DNA of 64,000 nucleotides from Scleroderma bovista (Eukaryota; Basidiomycota; Agaricomycetes; Boletales; Sclerodermataceae): contig JAYMGJ010000785.1 in the NCBI GenBank assembly GCA_037178675.1, positions 1 through 64,000 of the forward strand. Reading direction: 5' to 3'. Positions within the stretch are counted from its first letter, which is position 1, and each line of letters begins with the position of its first letter. Position numbers and translations under genes: made by a program. Shown here piece by piece: positions 1-11,516 of this stretch. The notes below the pieces were generated by a model. That model saw only the letters and a list, made by a program, of their open reading frames with translations. It was not told where the DNA came from and made no database searches.

Positions 1-949
1 GGACAGAGGTGGCTTTTGCCCTCATGCAAGTAGGAGACTTGCTAGGATCGGACATAGGACCAAGGGGACGAGATAGGACGGAGGCCGGAGTTGGCCGGAG
101 TTCAGGAGAACAAGATGGGATTAGGAGAGCATGGTGGGTAGTACAGAGTGGGGAGTATCTTAGTCGAGATTTGATCTAAGGACTACTAGGCCGGAGTACG
201 GTAGTTTATATAGTAATGAAACTAAGGTGAGTATATATGGTGACAAGTAAACACCTTAATGTCGAGACAAGGGATGGAGCAGAAGCAGACAGGAAAATAA
301 ACCAGGTACAAGAAAATAAAGCAGGGACAGGAAAATAAACCGGAGTGGAAGCAGACACGGGGAACTAGAGTTACAGGGACAACGGAGGAAAAGCAGGGAC
401 AAGGGAACTAGGTTGGAAGAGGACAGGTAAGGGTCAGAGGTGGACTTAACTAATGTTAAGTCCAGAGCGATGTCCAGGACTGGAGGAAGTGGGACCGGAG
501 GAAGTGCAGGACCGGAGGAAGTGCAGGACCGGAGGAAGTGCAAGAGCAGAGGGAGTGCACAGGTGGAGGAAGGGCGGAGTAGCCGGAGGAAGGTCCGGAG
601 TTGGACATGGAAATGTCCTAAGCCTTTGGTGGACCTGACAGAGGAAGTGGAGCAGGAGCAGGAGCAGAACTGAGCTGGAGTTGGATGTACCAGCCGGAGT
701 TGGGCTACGTCGCAGACAAGGCTAAGGGAGTGGCCGGACTGAAACTGGAGTAGCGACTAGTGGTAGGTACAGGTCCGACATGGACATGGAGGAGTTAGAC
801 CACGGATCTGTCTGTAGGAAGACAGGGGTTAGTCCTGAGGCGGAGATGGATGTAGTGACCGGAGTTGAGCTGGAGTGCAGCTATAGGGCTGGAGATGGCC
901 AGACTAGATCCGGAGTTGCATCTATGCCTAAGGAGAGGTCAGGCGGGCC
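1..949. repeat. purine-rich CCGGAG repeat region
   Basis: G/A-rich sequence with no convincing gene. The motif GGCCGGAGTTG and shorter CCGGAG variants recur throughout. A 17 bp tandem repeat (unit ACCGGAGGAAGTGCAGG) is present in about three copies at roughly 494-545. Open frames here are by-products of the repeats. The CCGG core recalls the ACCGGT repeats further right, but the units differ. Confidence 0.6.
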
Positions 950-1997
950 ATGGTTAGACCGGAGTTGCGACTGGAAAAGTATGGATATGACAGTGCCGAT
1001 GAAAGCTTCACACTAGGTTCAGAACCCCCCATTGGCTCCCCTGATTCGTCCCCAACTCCTGAGGCTCCTCTCCACTCATTCTCCAAGGACACCAAATTCA
1101 CCTGTGGGCCGGAACCAATAATCGCTTTCTCCCCTATGTCGGAAAGGTCTTGTTCCATCCCCCATGATATATCTAATTCATCCCCATTATCTCCCAATTC
1201 ATTTGCATCACTTTTGCCCCCTCCATTTGACTCACCGGTGGCGTGGCACTCATGGGTTTTGGCATCACCGATGTCTTCACCATCCGGTTCTCTATTTCAA
1301 CCCCAAATCGGCTCACCATCTACTACTATGCATGCGTTTACTCCTCTTGCCAATCCACGCCTCAATTCACCTCGCAGGAGTCAGTCCAGGGACGTTGTTC
1401 CCCCCCTCGGATCCCCATGGCACTCACCGGACAGAACAAATACCTCCCACAGCAATGCAGTCCAGCCAAAACCTACCACTGGCCCTGTTTTTATTGATCT
1501 CACTGAGAGTCCACTTCGTGCATCTGCAACACCCCCAGCTTCAAAGCACAATACTGCATTTCCGGAGATGCGAAATGATGATGGTAGGTTCTGCTATATG
1601 CCACCTATGAACCCATACTGCTAGATGAGCTCTATGAATTATTAGCAAGGGAGTCTGCAAGGTATGCTGTGCGGGAGGGAGATGTACCCCTGACACAATG
1701 TATGTCTGGAGCCCTTCAGTTATGCTGTCTGACACAATCACAGTGGAAATGGCAAGGCGAATCACCAGATCGGTGACTTTTTTCAATGAGCAACCAATCC
1801 ACCCCATGCAAGATAGCCAACTAATTGCAGCATATACCCAATATGCAAATAGATTGGTGGAAGCCACCAGCCGATGGAGGGAGTTGGTCCGGTGGCACTG
1901 GGTATGGTCAAAATTCCAGGATGAATTGGCCAAAGCAGCAGAAAAGGAGGAGACACAATGGTTGGCAACAGTAAAATTAGATCCATCCCTTCTGTAG
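950..1997 (+). CDS. three-exon hypothetical protein, 'gene C', possible KDZ-associated cargo
   Basis: I do not recognise a named family. Exons 950-1583, 1625-1699 and 1744-1997 join in frame over introns of 41 nt (1584-1624) and 44 nt (1700-1743, GTATGT..CACAG). The N-terminal ~210 residues are Ser/Pro-rich and probably disordered, with repeated SP dipeptides, and end in an acidic hydrophobic stretch (VFIDLTESP) that resembles a SUMO-interacting motif. The last ~110 residues look like a folded helical domain with IAAY..YAN.L and WR motifs, ending in VKLDPSLL. The same C-terminal pattern occurs in a fragment at 10777-11030 on the other strand, which supports the domain being real. The start is uncertain because the first codons overlap the upstream CCGGAG repeat. 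Its position beside a KDZ transposase suggests cargo or a co-mobilised gene, but this is inference. Confidence 0.6.
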
Positions 1998-2049
1998 TGT
2001 AGTACTTTTGTAGTACCAATGCAATCTTCATCAGACTGATGTAGCCGGT

Positions 2050-3060
2050 GGTGACTACACCCGGAGTGTGGTGACTGGTAATCATTATACAAACATAATG
2101 GTCTAAGAACACAACTGTTAGATACCAGACCAGATCAGTTGCATATTTAGTAATAATTATACATATTGTGCTGACCAATAATAAGGATACCGGTCTTGTG
2201 TGGGCTGGTGCTACACATACTGGTAGCTACCAGACCAGATCAGTTGCATAGCGATTGGTAATAATTATACACATTGTACTGGCCAATAATAAGGATACCG
2301 GTCTTCTGTGGGCCGGTGCCACACATACCAGTGGTGACCATACTGGTAGCATACCGGCCAGTAGTCACCATACCAGTAGCATATCGGCCGGTACTGACCA
2401 TACTGGTAGCTACCAGACCAGATCAGTTGCATATTGATTAGTAATGGTTATACAGATTGCACTGGAAGGATACCGGTCTTGTGTGGGCCGGTGGTGACCA
2501 TCCCATTAGTGGTCATGATACCGGCCTATGATACTAAGATGATGGTACTGGCCTGTGGATAGTAGACTAGATCAGTGGAATATTGACAGTGGAATAATCA
2601 TGCAGATAGTACTGGCCGCTGATATGAATACCGGTATAGTGTGGGCCGATCGTACCCATACCGGTAAGATAGTACTGGCCAATAATCCATACTGCTTGTA
2701 TACTCACCGGTCGATAGGATACCTACTGGTAGTGACCATACCGGTAGCATACCGGCCGGTTGTGATCATACCGGTAGTATACTCACTGGTAGTAGTGAAC
2801 TGGTAATCATTATACAAACATAATGGTCTAAGAACACAACTGTTAGATACCAGACCAGATCAGTTCCAAATTGACCTATAATAATTATACAGATTGTACT
2901 GGCCAATAATAAGGATACTGGTCTTGTGTGGGCCAGTGCTGACAATAATGCTAGTATGGTGACCGGCAGTGATCTGGGCTGATGATAAGGATACTGGTAT
3001 CATATGGGATGAGACCAGTGGTAATGATATCAATAGGTACCACATTTGACAACAGGACAC
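2050..3060. repeat. ACCGGT-rich dispersed and tandem repeats
   Basis: No gene is visible. The region is built from short units such as CATACCGGTAGCATACCGG and TAATAAGGATACCGGTCTTG. A longer direct duplication is clear: about 145 bp starting near 2071 recurs near 2799 with few differences (both carry ACATAATGGTCTAAGAACAC). The ACCGGT minisatellite reads in the same orientation as the copy at 13.9-14.5 kb and opposite to that at 16.3-16.9 kb. Confidence 0.75.
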
Positions 3061-3084
3061 ATTCATAAAATATATATATGTAAT

Positions 3085-5119
3085 CTATCTCTTTTTCCTT
3101 TTATCACGGGGTGTAGGTGCATCATGATCCACTCTTTCTGTTGCCCTTCTTTGCCTTTTGGACTGCCGGACTGTATTACCAGGACCGGGTTCCTTATTGC
3201 TAGGACCGGCTATGGGAATATCCCCCAGAACCACATTATCTAATAATAATGTCATTATCCTGTCAATTATATTCAATGAACATACCTGTTCCTCTCTTCT
3301 GGCGTGGACGTGGCTGGGTGGGGGGAACTGCGATAGTGTGACCGGCCGGTGCATGAGCTTTTGGGGCAGGCCGGTTGTGCTTCTGATTTCTGGTTCGGTC
3401 AGTAACACCTTCATTGGGGGAATCACCCTCATCCCATTGGTCCTCTATGTAATATTTTTAGTAGAGACTCCACAATTCAGAGAAATTCACTCACCTTGTC
3501 TCCTTCTCTTTCCAAGGGCCTTGTCTGACCGGTGCTCATCTTCACCAACCGACCTTTGTAATGCTCCCTCGGCATCCTTCCAGGCCATGAACCTAAATAC
3601 ATCTTGTGGATCGATTTGTTGTCTCCTCCTCCAGAATTCCAGGATCTGAGTCACTTGCACACCACCCATTTTGCTAGGTTCCTTCAACGAGACATCAGAA
3701 GGGAGGTACTTGCTTTCAATATAACCTTGCAGGTCTTCTGCGATGCTCATCCATGGTACAGTTGCTCTTTCCTTTCCACAAGCACGACCTATTGTGCCTT
3801 AGTTAGTTACCCCTCACCTAAATCCAAGTAACTTACGGTAGTGACAGGTCACGAATGCCCGGATGATGTCCTGTTTCTCCGGCACATGCATGTCAAGGAT
3901 GTTCGGAAGTTGCGGAATCCCGCTGTCAAGGGTTTGGAGGCTTACTTGTGCCTTTTTCTTACCCTTCTTGACAATCTTTCGAGGATGTTGATCCGCATCC
4001 TCATCCTCATCATCTGCCTGGTCTCCATCTGGAATCTCGCCGGCCTTGAATACATCAGAAGCATACCTCGACCATTTTTCCTCCATTCCTTCCCAGTCTG
4101 GAAATGTACTCGCATTCCCAAGTTCATCATTGAAATCATGTCTGTAATTGTTCCGGTCATCTCAATGTGTAACTGCCATGTTTCCACTTACATGCCGGCC
4201 ATCACCTTTCCGTTCTGATCCTTCCAAGCCACCATCACCACCACCCGGGTACCACACTGCTTCCACATAGTCTCTGCATACTCGCAAGTATACTTCTGGC
4301 CTTTTTTCTCAGCTGCACTGAAGACCTGTGAGGTGTATCATACAAAAGATTAGAAATGTGTACATACATAGCCTGTACCTCTGGCGATGGTTGGACCTCG
4401 TTCCACTCCTGAGAAACCTGCTCTGCCTCTTTCATTTCATCCTTGGTAACCTTTTTCATCAGCCTTCCAATGGTCTTCTGGTACCCTCCTATCATTTCCT
4501 TGCTGCCAACCCCGATACCGCGATGTTGGAATTCTTGCTGAATCTCCATTCACTTCTGCTCCCTTATTACCCTCCGTGCAGTCCAATTTTGCCCCCACTT
4601 CAGCATCCCCTTGCGTGCTCGGGACCGGCCATGGTTATAAAACCAGCTTTTGATGTGCTATAAAATGTTAGCCTTTGCAGAGCGGAATACAACATCACCT
4701 ACACCCAACTTAGCTTTCCAGTCCTCTCCCAAGATGTACTCATTTGCAGGCAGGTGTCTAATGAGATCACGGACCCTCCTATTCATAGGCTTCCTCCTGT
4801 CCCCCTTTAAAGCCTTCCACTCTTCGAGGTTTGCATGAAGAATCTCTATTTCCTCGGAGGTGAGTTTCCCTGGAGTATTCTCCCCTACCAGTCCGGTGGT
4901 CGTGGGATCCTCTGGTTCTGTAGGATGAGATGATTCAGAAGATGAATGGGAGTCTGAGTCGCTTGAAGTCATTGTGAATGTGGTAGACTTTGTTGGTGAA
5001 GCCCTCCATATCATAGCGTGCACCATGTTGAATGGAATTCCCTCAGCTGTCATGTAAAGTTCCTTCGATCCGAACAATTTCCTTTTGAGGTTAGCTATGG
5101 TTCCGGTGCAGTGGATCAC
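3085..5119 (-). CDS. seven-exon KDZ-neighbour protein of unknown function, 'gene A', one in-frame TGA
   Basis: The assembled exons are 5119-4703, 4657-4368, 4317-4192, 4141-3837, 3788-3495, 3444-3286 and 3239-3085. All introns are 45-51 nt with GT..AG ends, and phases agree throughout (about 580 codons). A second possible start is 4972 (MTSSDSDS). The product is hydrophilic: an N-terminal acidic/Ser region, a segment containing SWFYNHGR and WTARRV, a central MWKQCGTRVVVMVAWKD segment, an Asp-rich stretch followed by basic KKGKKK, and a very basic C-terminus (QSKRQRRATERV) that could be a nuclear localisation signal. I recall similar anonymous proteins in mushroom genomes but cannot assign a function. 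One in-frame TGA lies at 4550-4552. It could be a nonsense change, a sequencing error, or part of a 33 nt intron. The gene is transcribed away from the KDZ transposase, whose start is only ~120 bp away, implying a shared divergent promoter. Confidence 0.6.
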
Positions 5120-5241
5120 TAACCATAAGAAGTAGCCAATGTCACAAATCGGCAGATCACCTACTATATATAGGCAGTGTACCTAATGTTCCTGATGCCA
5201 ATCGGTACCAATCTCAGACAAGATACACAGATCCGGATGCG
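5120..5241. promoter_or_regulatory. divergent promoter between gene A and the KDZ transposase
   Basis: A 122 bp gap separates the start of the minus-strand gene from the presumed start of the transposase. It contains an A/T-rich TATATATAGG stretch near 5165-5174 that could act as a TATA element. Its assignment rests on position and composition only. Confidence 0.3.
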
Positions 5242-8200
5242 ATGATGGTGATCCATGATGTTGCAATGAGGCATTTCCTACTGAAGTTTGCACCAAGCCT
5301 ATCAATCATAGGGAAGTCGAGGATATCTGGAGTGACCTCTTCTACCTCTGTGACCCATGTGGTGTGGAAGACTGTGAAAACAACTAGAGGATCAATTGAT
5401 AAGTTTCAAAAGGTCACTCCCAGAAGAAAGGGTCGACAGGCTATGCAATCTAAGGCATCTCCTACTGTGGCTTGCTCATCCATCATGGCAGAACACAATG
5501 TGTTTCAAAATGGTGATGAAGATGCTTACCAGGAGCTAGATGATCCACCTCCTTTGAAACAATTTAAAATGACCAAAAGTCAGGTAGAGTATTATTCCAC
5601 AATATATTACCCTGTATCTCATAGACATCGCTTTTAGAACAGCTATCTCTGGGCATGGCTGCCCCATAAACAGAAATATCTCTCAATCATTCTTGCCATG
5701 GAAGCTCCCCCCTGTCCACGGATTTGCATATTGTGTGGTGGGGATGGCAGCTACAGATGCATAGATTGTGCACACCGGCCGGTGTTCTGCACAGCCTGTT
5801 GCAGGAACCAGCATAAGCTCCGGCCCTTCCACCGGGTTCAACAATGGAATTCGGCCTTCTTTGAAGACTCCTCTCTCCGGCTTGTGAGTGCTTTCATTCT
5901 GACTCAATAACAATGTCTGATGTTGTAGGCGGGGTTGGTGCTGCACCTTGGACATGGTGGGGATCCTTGTCCGAGTGGTGGTCATGCAGAATTAGATTTC
6001 TCCAATGACCTAGAGGAAGGAGCACAGGACCATGAGGAATCTGTGGATTCAGGCTCACCTCCCCATCTCAAAGTACCGAACAGCAGAACCTTCTTGACTG
6101 TGGTGCACACTTCGGGAGTACAATTCTGCGATGTGATGTACTGCAACTGTCAGGGGTCACTGGATTCACACCTTCAGCTGATGATGGCTGGCCTCTTTCC
6201 TGTCACCACTAAGGAACCAAGGACTGTCTTTACCTTTCAGGTATTGGATGACTTCATCCAGGATAATGTGGAATGTGGAACCTCTGCCATGAACTATTAC
6301 AGCAAACTCCGCAGGATTACATCCAATGCCTTTCCACACCTTGTGCCGGTGAGTGGACCGGAAACACATTACATGTGTCTTACCTCAGTAATAGGACAGA
6401 TACAGGGAGCTACTTAGAGTATCCAGGATGTGGAGGGTGCTAAAATTAATGAAATGGAAGGGAGTTGATGATAGTGAAATTGGTTCATCAACAGGCGACC
6501 TTGTGCTGTTTTGTCCAGCATGTCCACAGCCCGGAGTGAACCTTGATGATACTGATGTGGATTTGTCCCAGTATGTAATGTGTTTAAGCTCCACTGGGAT
6601 GGGGAGATTCATTTTTCTTTGTAGCTGGAAATTTTCGAGGTCGATAGTGATGGATGGAAATTTCAAGGTGGAGCACATGAGACCAAGGAACCCTGCAGAT
6701 GAGGTGTGGCTGATGGATGGGAGGGGGTTCATGGTAGGCTCAGGTAATTACAAGGAGTACTTAGCAGGCACAGCAAATCGGATAGAGGTGAGGGAATGCA
6801 CCACTGGAAGTTCTATATCTCATCCTTTGAAAAGCAATCAGAGTGTAGCAATCACCGGGCAGTTAATCAGGCAAATTCGGCAAGGAAACAGCTGTCATCC
6901 ACCGGGATTGGGGGATGTGCATGTGCAAGACATGGATGTTTCATCCCCCATGCAATGGTTGACTTTCAGAAGGGAGAACAGTAGGTTCTCATAATTGTCA
7001 TCTCGAGTTTGTTGAGCTGGTTACAGGCAGGTAAACATGGACTATGCTCTGGTGCATGCAGTCCGGCATGCATTGAATCCTGACCAACAAGTGATAACAT
7101 TTTACGACATCAATTGCCAGTATAGTAGAAATTTGGCTCGGTGGATTCAGTCCAACAAATTCATCACTCTACCAGATGGACTGTGCATTTTGCCTGGGAT
7201 CGGTATTTGGCATGTACATGGGCATAAAACAGAATGCTTTGCCAGATATGCCCCGAATTTTATTCCTGGTGCCGGCAGAGTGGATGGGGAGATCATGGAG
7301 ACACTGTGGTCTTCACTGAATATAATATCTCCATCTGCAAGGGGGATGGCAACACTGCATCGCCAAGAGTTACTCGATTTCCAAATGAATGACCACAATT
7401 TTGTCAAGATGGTCCAGATGCGTGAGTATAACAATGCCCTTCACCATGACCCTGCTGGCTGACGTGTACAAGCATTGTTTCTAAGGAGAAAAATGAGGGG
7501 TGCCCAGTGCTCGTTGACAGAGGTTACAGAAGCTTTTGAAAAACTGAATAACCAAGTCCTGGAAGGTCTCCGGCAATTGTGGTCGGAGCAGGAGGCGAAG
7601 GCATTGAATGACTGGATGATGGATCCCCGTGCAATGGATATATATGATGTTCAGCTGGAGAAGGGTATGTTGTTTTAAAATGGAGTTAACCTTACTGAAT
7701 ATGGCCTGAAGCACCAACAATGAAATTGATAGAAATGAACCTTATCAACCAACAACAAGACCGGCTTCGGGGATCAACCACATGGATAGCTAAGGCATTG
7801 AAGGTTGAAGGAGCACAGATAATGCTAGCCATTGATGCTCGGCAGCTCAACACATCCGGAACTGAAATACAACAGCTATCAATTGCACGGCGCCGAGACC
7901 GGCTACAATCCCAGTTAGAGGGATTAGTTGCATCAGCCACACAGTTTCTGGGTGAAGACTTGGATGATGATGTAGAACTGGACACTGCCCTACAATTTCA
8001 GGACGACCAAGCAGATGGTGAGGAAATAGAAAATCCATTCGTCTTGCCAACACAGGGAAATGCCAAAACAATGTTGCCACCGCTGCCATATATTGGAATA
8101 GACCGTCTCCAGGGATTAGGACTTGGATTCCTTGTGGAACAGGAACTATCCTTGAGACAGGGGCAAGCCAATGATTGCCTTCATGAAATTAGACTGGCAC

Positions 8201-8800
8201 TGGCTGACAAGGCCATCATCTTTAGGCGAGATGTTAGACAAGCCGGTAATTATAATATGACCACCCGGGCATGGGGCCGGATAGCGAGCACAGATCTCAC
8301 CCTACAGCGCCATGCCTCATTATATCGCTGGTGCCGCAGGCAGATGGTAGCTCTCCGTGCCGATAGACAGGTTCTAGACCGGTACCAGGAATTGCATGCC
8401 TCCGACCTTTCGGTCACCACTGCAATATCGGACCCCAATGCTCGGGGCCACAGGGATGATACCCTCCCTTGGTTCTGGACCATGGATGTACCCCGAGATA
8501 CTGATAGGAATGATTGGATGTCTGAATGTATGTCTTAGCATCATCACAAAATGCTTTCGGTACTTAACCGGAAATCTAGTTTACCGGGTTCATTGGTTCC
8601 GGTCCAAGGCACTTAGGGACCAGTGGAAGGAGGAAGTGGAGATGCTACAATGTGAGGCGGAGTGGACCAGAAATTATTTCCAAAGTAGGTTGAATTTCTG
8701 GTCAGACCGCCAGCAAACAGCATTGAGATCTGATGAGATCGGGATTGCCTGTTATGCTGCCCGGCAACGTCAGATATATCACCGGCTCTATTCCATTTAA
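5242..8800 (+). CDS. KDZ-family transposase with CxC2 cysteine cluster, intact, 10 exons
   Basis: This is the transposase of a Kyakuja-Dileera-Zisupton DNA transposon. Exons are 5242-5583, 5638-5883, 5929-6348, 6395-6570, 6625-6787, 6835-6980, 7027-7421, 7473-7664, 7712-8527 and 8580-8800; they join in phase to ~1038 codons with no internal stop. A CxC2-type cysteine cluster, usually found in front of the KDZ core and probably zinc binding, lies at residues ~139-165 (CILCGG, CIDC, FCTACC), followed by HLGHGGDPCPSGG. The KDZ core follows: IVMDGNFKVEHM (~residue 400), CNHRAVNQAN-type and CACARHGCFIPH motifs (~455-490), FYDINCQY (Asp ~525), and WHVHGHKTECF..GAGRVDGEIMETLW (~565-590). The Asp in MDGN, the Asp in YDINC and a Glu in DGEIME are candidate catalytic acids of the RNase H-like fold. 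A long helical tail follows. The exact first exon is uncertain. Apparent integrity suggests recent activity. Confidence 0.85.
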
Positions 8801-8831
8801 ACACTACATTGTTGTAGGTTGTAAAACATAT

Positions 8832-9684
8832 CTACTTCTTTTCATCTGTCACAAACCGTTCCCATGTCTTACCCAATTGCTCTTTTACATGGGGAACACT
8901 GTCAAATAAACTCAGCCGCTGCTCTGAAGCCTGCATCACCATATGTACATTTCCCATCTCTTTCTCTATTTCATGCAGCATGAGATCACACCCACTCATC
9001 ATGTATTTGATGCTGTCCCTTGGCATTCTTGGGACATCAAAGAGGAGTGGTAAGGACTCGGTCCCATCCTGCTGATCATGTAAGGCAGGATGTGGTGGCA
9101 AGGGAATATACATACCGAGACAGTAGGGAAAAAGTCTTTGGCCTCCGAAATGATGTGCGGGATTTGCCGGGATTCATATCCATCGGGGAATGTGGTACCG
9201 GGCATCTCCCACCATTTGTGTAGCATCAGTCCGGTATGATGAATCTGTGACTCGGATGTCCTGATCATGAATACATCATGACCCTTCATGTATTCCAGTA
9301 TCTCCTCCTGCTGCATCTTTGCCAGAGTGGCACACCACAGGAATTGGTTTGCCATATAAGGCACCCGCATGATCAGACCATAGGCACTGCATGCAGAGAG
9401 CAATCGCTCAAGAACGCGCTAAATGTATAATATATGAATTGATTTCCATAAGAATCAGGTGATCTTACAATTTCTATCATGACATTCTCAAACCAATTTG
9501 AAGGTGGGTTGGGTTGCTGTAGCACATAGGTAAACCGTCGGAACTGAACCCCAATGTATTGCAAAGCGAGGGAGATATTGTGGGCATCAAGGGTGTTAGA
9601 CATGATTGTGGGCAAGTGAGGTCCTGGGTAAATATAAGCCTTTAATAGGATAATGATATTTTTCACGGTCCATGTGACATTCAT
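8832..9684 (-). CDS. three-exon protein of unknown function beside the KDZ transposase, 'gene B'
   Basis: The exons are 9684-9469, 9418-9116 and 9068-8832; introns are 50 and 47 nt and phases agree, giving ~251 codons. The protein contains LDAHNISLALQYIG, MRVPYMANQFLWCATLAKM and HHTGLMLHKWWEMPGT, then a helical acidic C-terminus ending FVTDEKK. No catalytic motif or membrane segment is obvious and I do not recognise a named domain. The frame remains open upstream to 9846, so an earlier start is possible; 9684 was chosen because MNVTWTVKN begins the part that looks coding. It converges on the transposase (stop codons ~30 bp apart), so the two transcripts probably overlap at their 3' ends. Confidence 0.6.
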
Positions 9685-9796
9685 GATGCAGTCCTGCCTT
9701 GAGCCGGTTGAATGGGTGGCTGGTAGGGCACATACAAGACACAGAGCAACATCAGCAAAACAGCACTTTTGGGCTACAGACACTACAGACCACATG

Positions 9797-9855
9797 ACTT
9801 GTGTACAGGTCTGTACAGGCTGTACAGACCCATCAACTCTGTACAACTCTGTAAA
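9797..9855. repeat. TGTACAG-rich short repeats
   Basis: Several GTACAGGTCTGTACAGG-like copies lie immediately left of the A/T minisatellite. Related TCTGTACAG motifs occur at 13590-13730, so this motif brackets the 9.9-13.6 kb repeat block. Confidence 0.5.
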
Positions 9856-9879
9856 TTCCTAACTACTGACACTATTGCT

Positions 9880-10678
9880 ACACCTTTACTACACTTTTGA
9901 CTACACTTTTTGTACACTTTAACTACACTTTTTACTACACTTTTGACTACACTTTTACTACGCTTTTTGTACACTTTTACTACACTTTTACTACACTTTT
10001 TGTACACTTTGTTGTACACTTTTTACTACACTTTTACTACGCTTTTTGTACACTTTGACTACACTTTTGACTACACTTTTACTACGCTTTTTTGTACACT
10101 TTGACTACACTTTTGACTACACATTTACTACGCTTTTTTGTACACTTTTACTACACTTTTATTACACTTTTTGTACACTTTTTTGTACACTTTTTACTAC
10201 ACTTTTACTACACTTTTTTGTACACTTTTACTACACTTTTACTACGCTTTTTTGTACACTTTTATTACACTTTTGACTACACTTCTTTATACACTTTGAC
10301 TACACTTTGACTACGCTTTTTTGTACACTTTTACTACACTTTTTACTACACTTTTTGTACACTTTTTTGTACACTTTTGACTACACTTTTACTACACTTT
10401 TTGTACACTTTTACTACACTTTTGACTACACTTTTACTACACTTTTTGGTACACTTTTACTACACTTTTTTGTACACTTTTACTACACTTTTCTGTACAC
10501 TTTTGACTACACTTTTTTGTACACTTTGACTACACTTTTGACTACACTTTTACTATGCTTTTTTGTACACTTTTACTACACTTTTGACTACACTTTGACT
10601 ACACTTTTGAATACACTTTTACTACACTTTTTGGTACACTTTTACTACACTTTTTTGTACACCTTTGACTACACTTCA
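9880..10678 (+). repeat. 11-13 bp A/T-rich minisatellite, forward array 1
   Basis: About 65 imperfect copies of an 11-13 bp unit are present, with variants CTACACTTTTGA, CTACACTTTTA and GTACACTTTTTT. Three of the six frames stay open and would give Thr/Leu/Phe/Tyr-rich translations. These are repeat artefacts, not genes. Confidence 0.9.
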
Positions 10679-10776
10679 AAGAGACGCCGCAAATAATATA
10701 CTTGTAGAATAATGCTATTGTCAAATTTGCCATGTCTTGTGCCGAAAGATTTTATTGCCGCACTACTGTAACAAAA

Positions 10777-11030
10777 CTACAGCTTGGAGGGATCTAATAC
10801 TACCACATCCTCAGGGTGATCGGACTCAATTATGTCACCATTCTCGCCAAGTCGGGCTGACCTAGCCAACATATCCCGCACATTTGCCAACATCGCTCTC
10901 CGGCACATTTCCGATCTCCACAACCTGGCGGTGTTGAGCAACGTGTTTGCGTAATGAATGTAGGCCGCGATCATAGGGTGATCAAGGCCAGCATCGAGTG
11001 GGAGTAGGTCGGGCAAGTTCCTAGGAGGGA
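10777..11030 (-). pseudogene. truncated relative of the gene C last exon
   Basis: On the minus strand this encodes ~75 residues with HPMIAAYIHYANTLLNTA, LWRSEMCRRAML and a terminal VVVLDPSKL followed by a stop. The pattern matches the C-terminal domain of the 950-1997 gene (IAAY..YAN.L, WR, V.LDPS.L), but identity is low, so it is a family member and not a recent duplicate. Upstream coding sequence is cut off by minisatellite beginning at ~11039: in-frame translation runs directly into repeat sequence. It is probably a gene broken by, or captured within, the expanding array. Confidence 0.55.
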
Positions 11031-11038
11031 TGGATGTA

Positions 11039-11396
11039 TTTTTCTGTACACTTTTGACTACACTTTTACTACACACTTTTGTACACTTTACTACACTTTA
11101 CTACGCTTTTTTGAACACTTTTACTACACTTTTGACTACACTTTTACTACACACTTTTGTACACTTTACTACACTTTACTACGCTTTTTTGAACACTTTT
11201 ACTACACTTTTGACTACACTTTTACTACACTTTTGACTACACTCTTACTACGCTTTTTTGTACACTTTTACTATGCTTTTTTGTACACTGTTACTACATT
11301 TTTGACTACACTTTTGACTACACTTTTACTACACTTTTTTGTACACTTTGACTACACTTTTACTACACTTTTGACTACACTTTTACTACACTTTGG
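11039..11396 (+). repeat. 11-13 bp A/T-rich minisatellite, forward array 2
   Basis: Same unit and orientation as 9880-10678, separated from it by the gene fragment at 10777-11030. An ~80 bp segment (ACACACTTTTGTACACTTTA onward) is repeated twice between about 11065 and 11200. Confidence 0.9.
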
Positions 11397-11516
11397 GGTG
11401 CACTTGTTAACCCAGTCACAACTATGCCACTTAACCTAATCATAACTATGCTACTTAACCTAATAATGACTACCCTTCTTAACGTAATTGTGACTACACT
11501 ACTCAACCTAATCAAT

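Larger units (their letters stand above)
3085..9684. mobile_element. KDZ-type DNA transposon region with flanking genes; ends undefined
   Basis: The core is an apparently functional KDZ transposase (5242-8800, plus strand) between two minus-strand genes that are also essentially intact (3085-5119 and 8832-9684). The gaps are only ~120 bp and ~30 bp, with GC- and CCGG-rich repeats outside. The compact layout suggests the three genes form one transposing unit. The genes at 950-1997 and 14536-15883 may also belong. I could not identify terminal inverted repeats or target-site duplications by eye, so the limits given are simply the outer gene ends. Confidence 0.5.
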
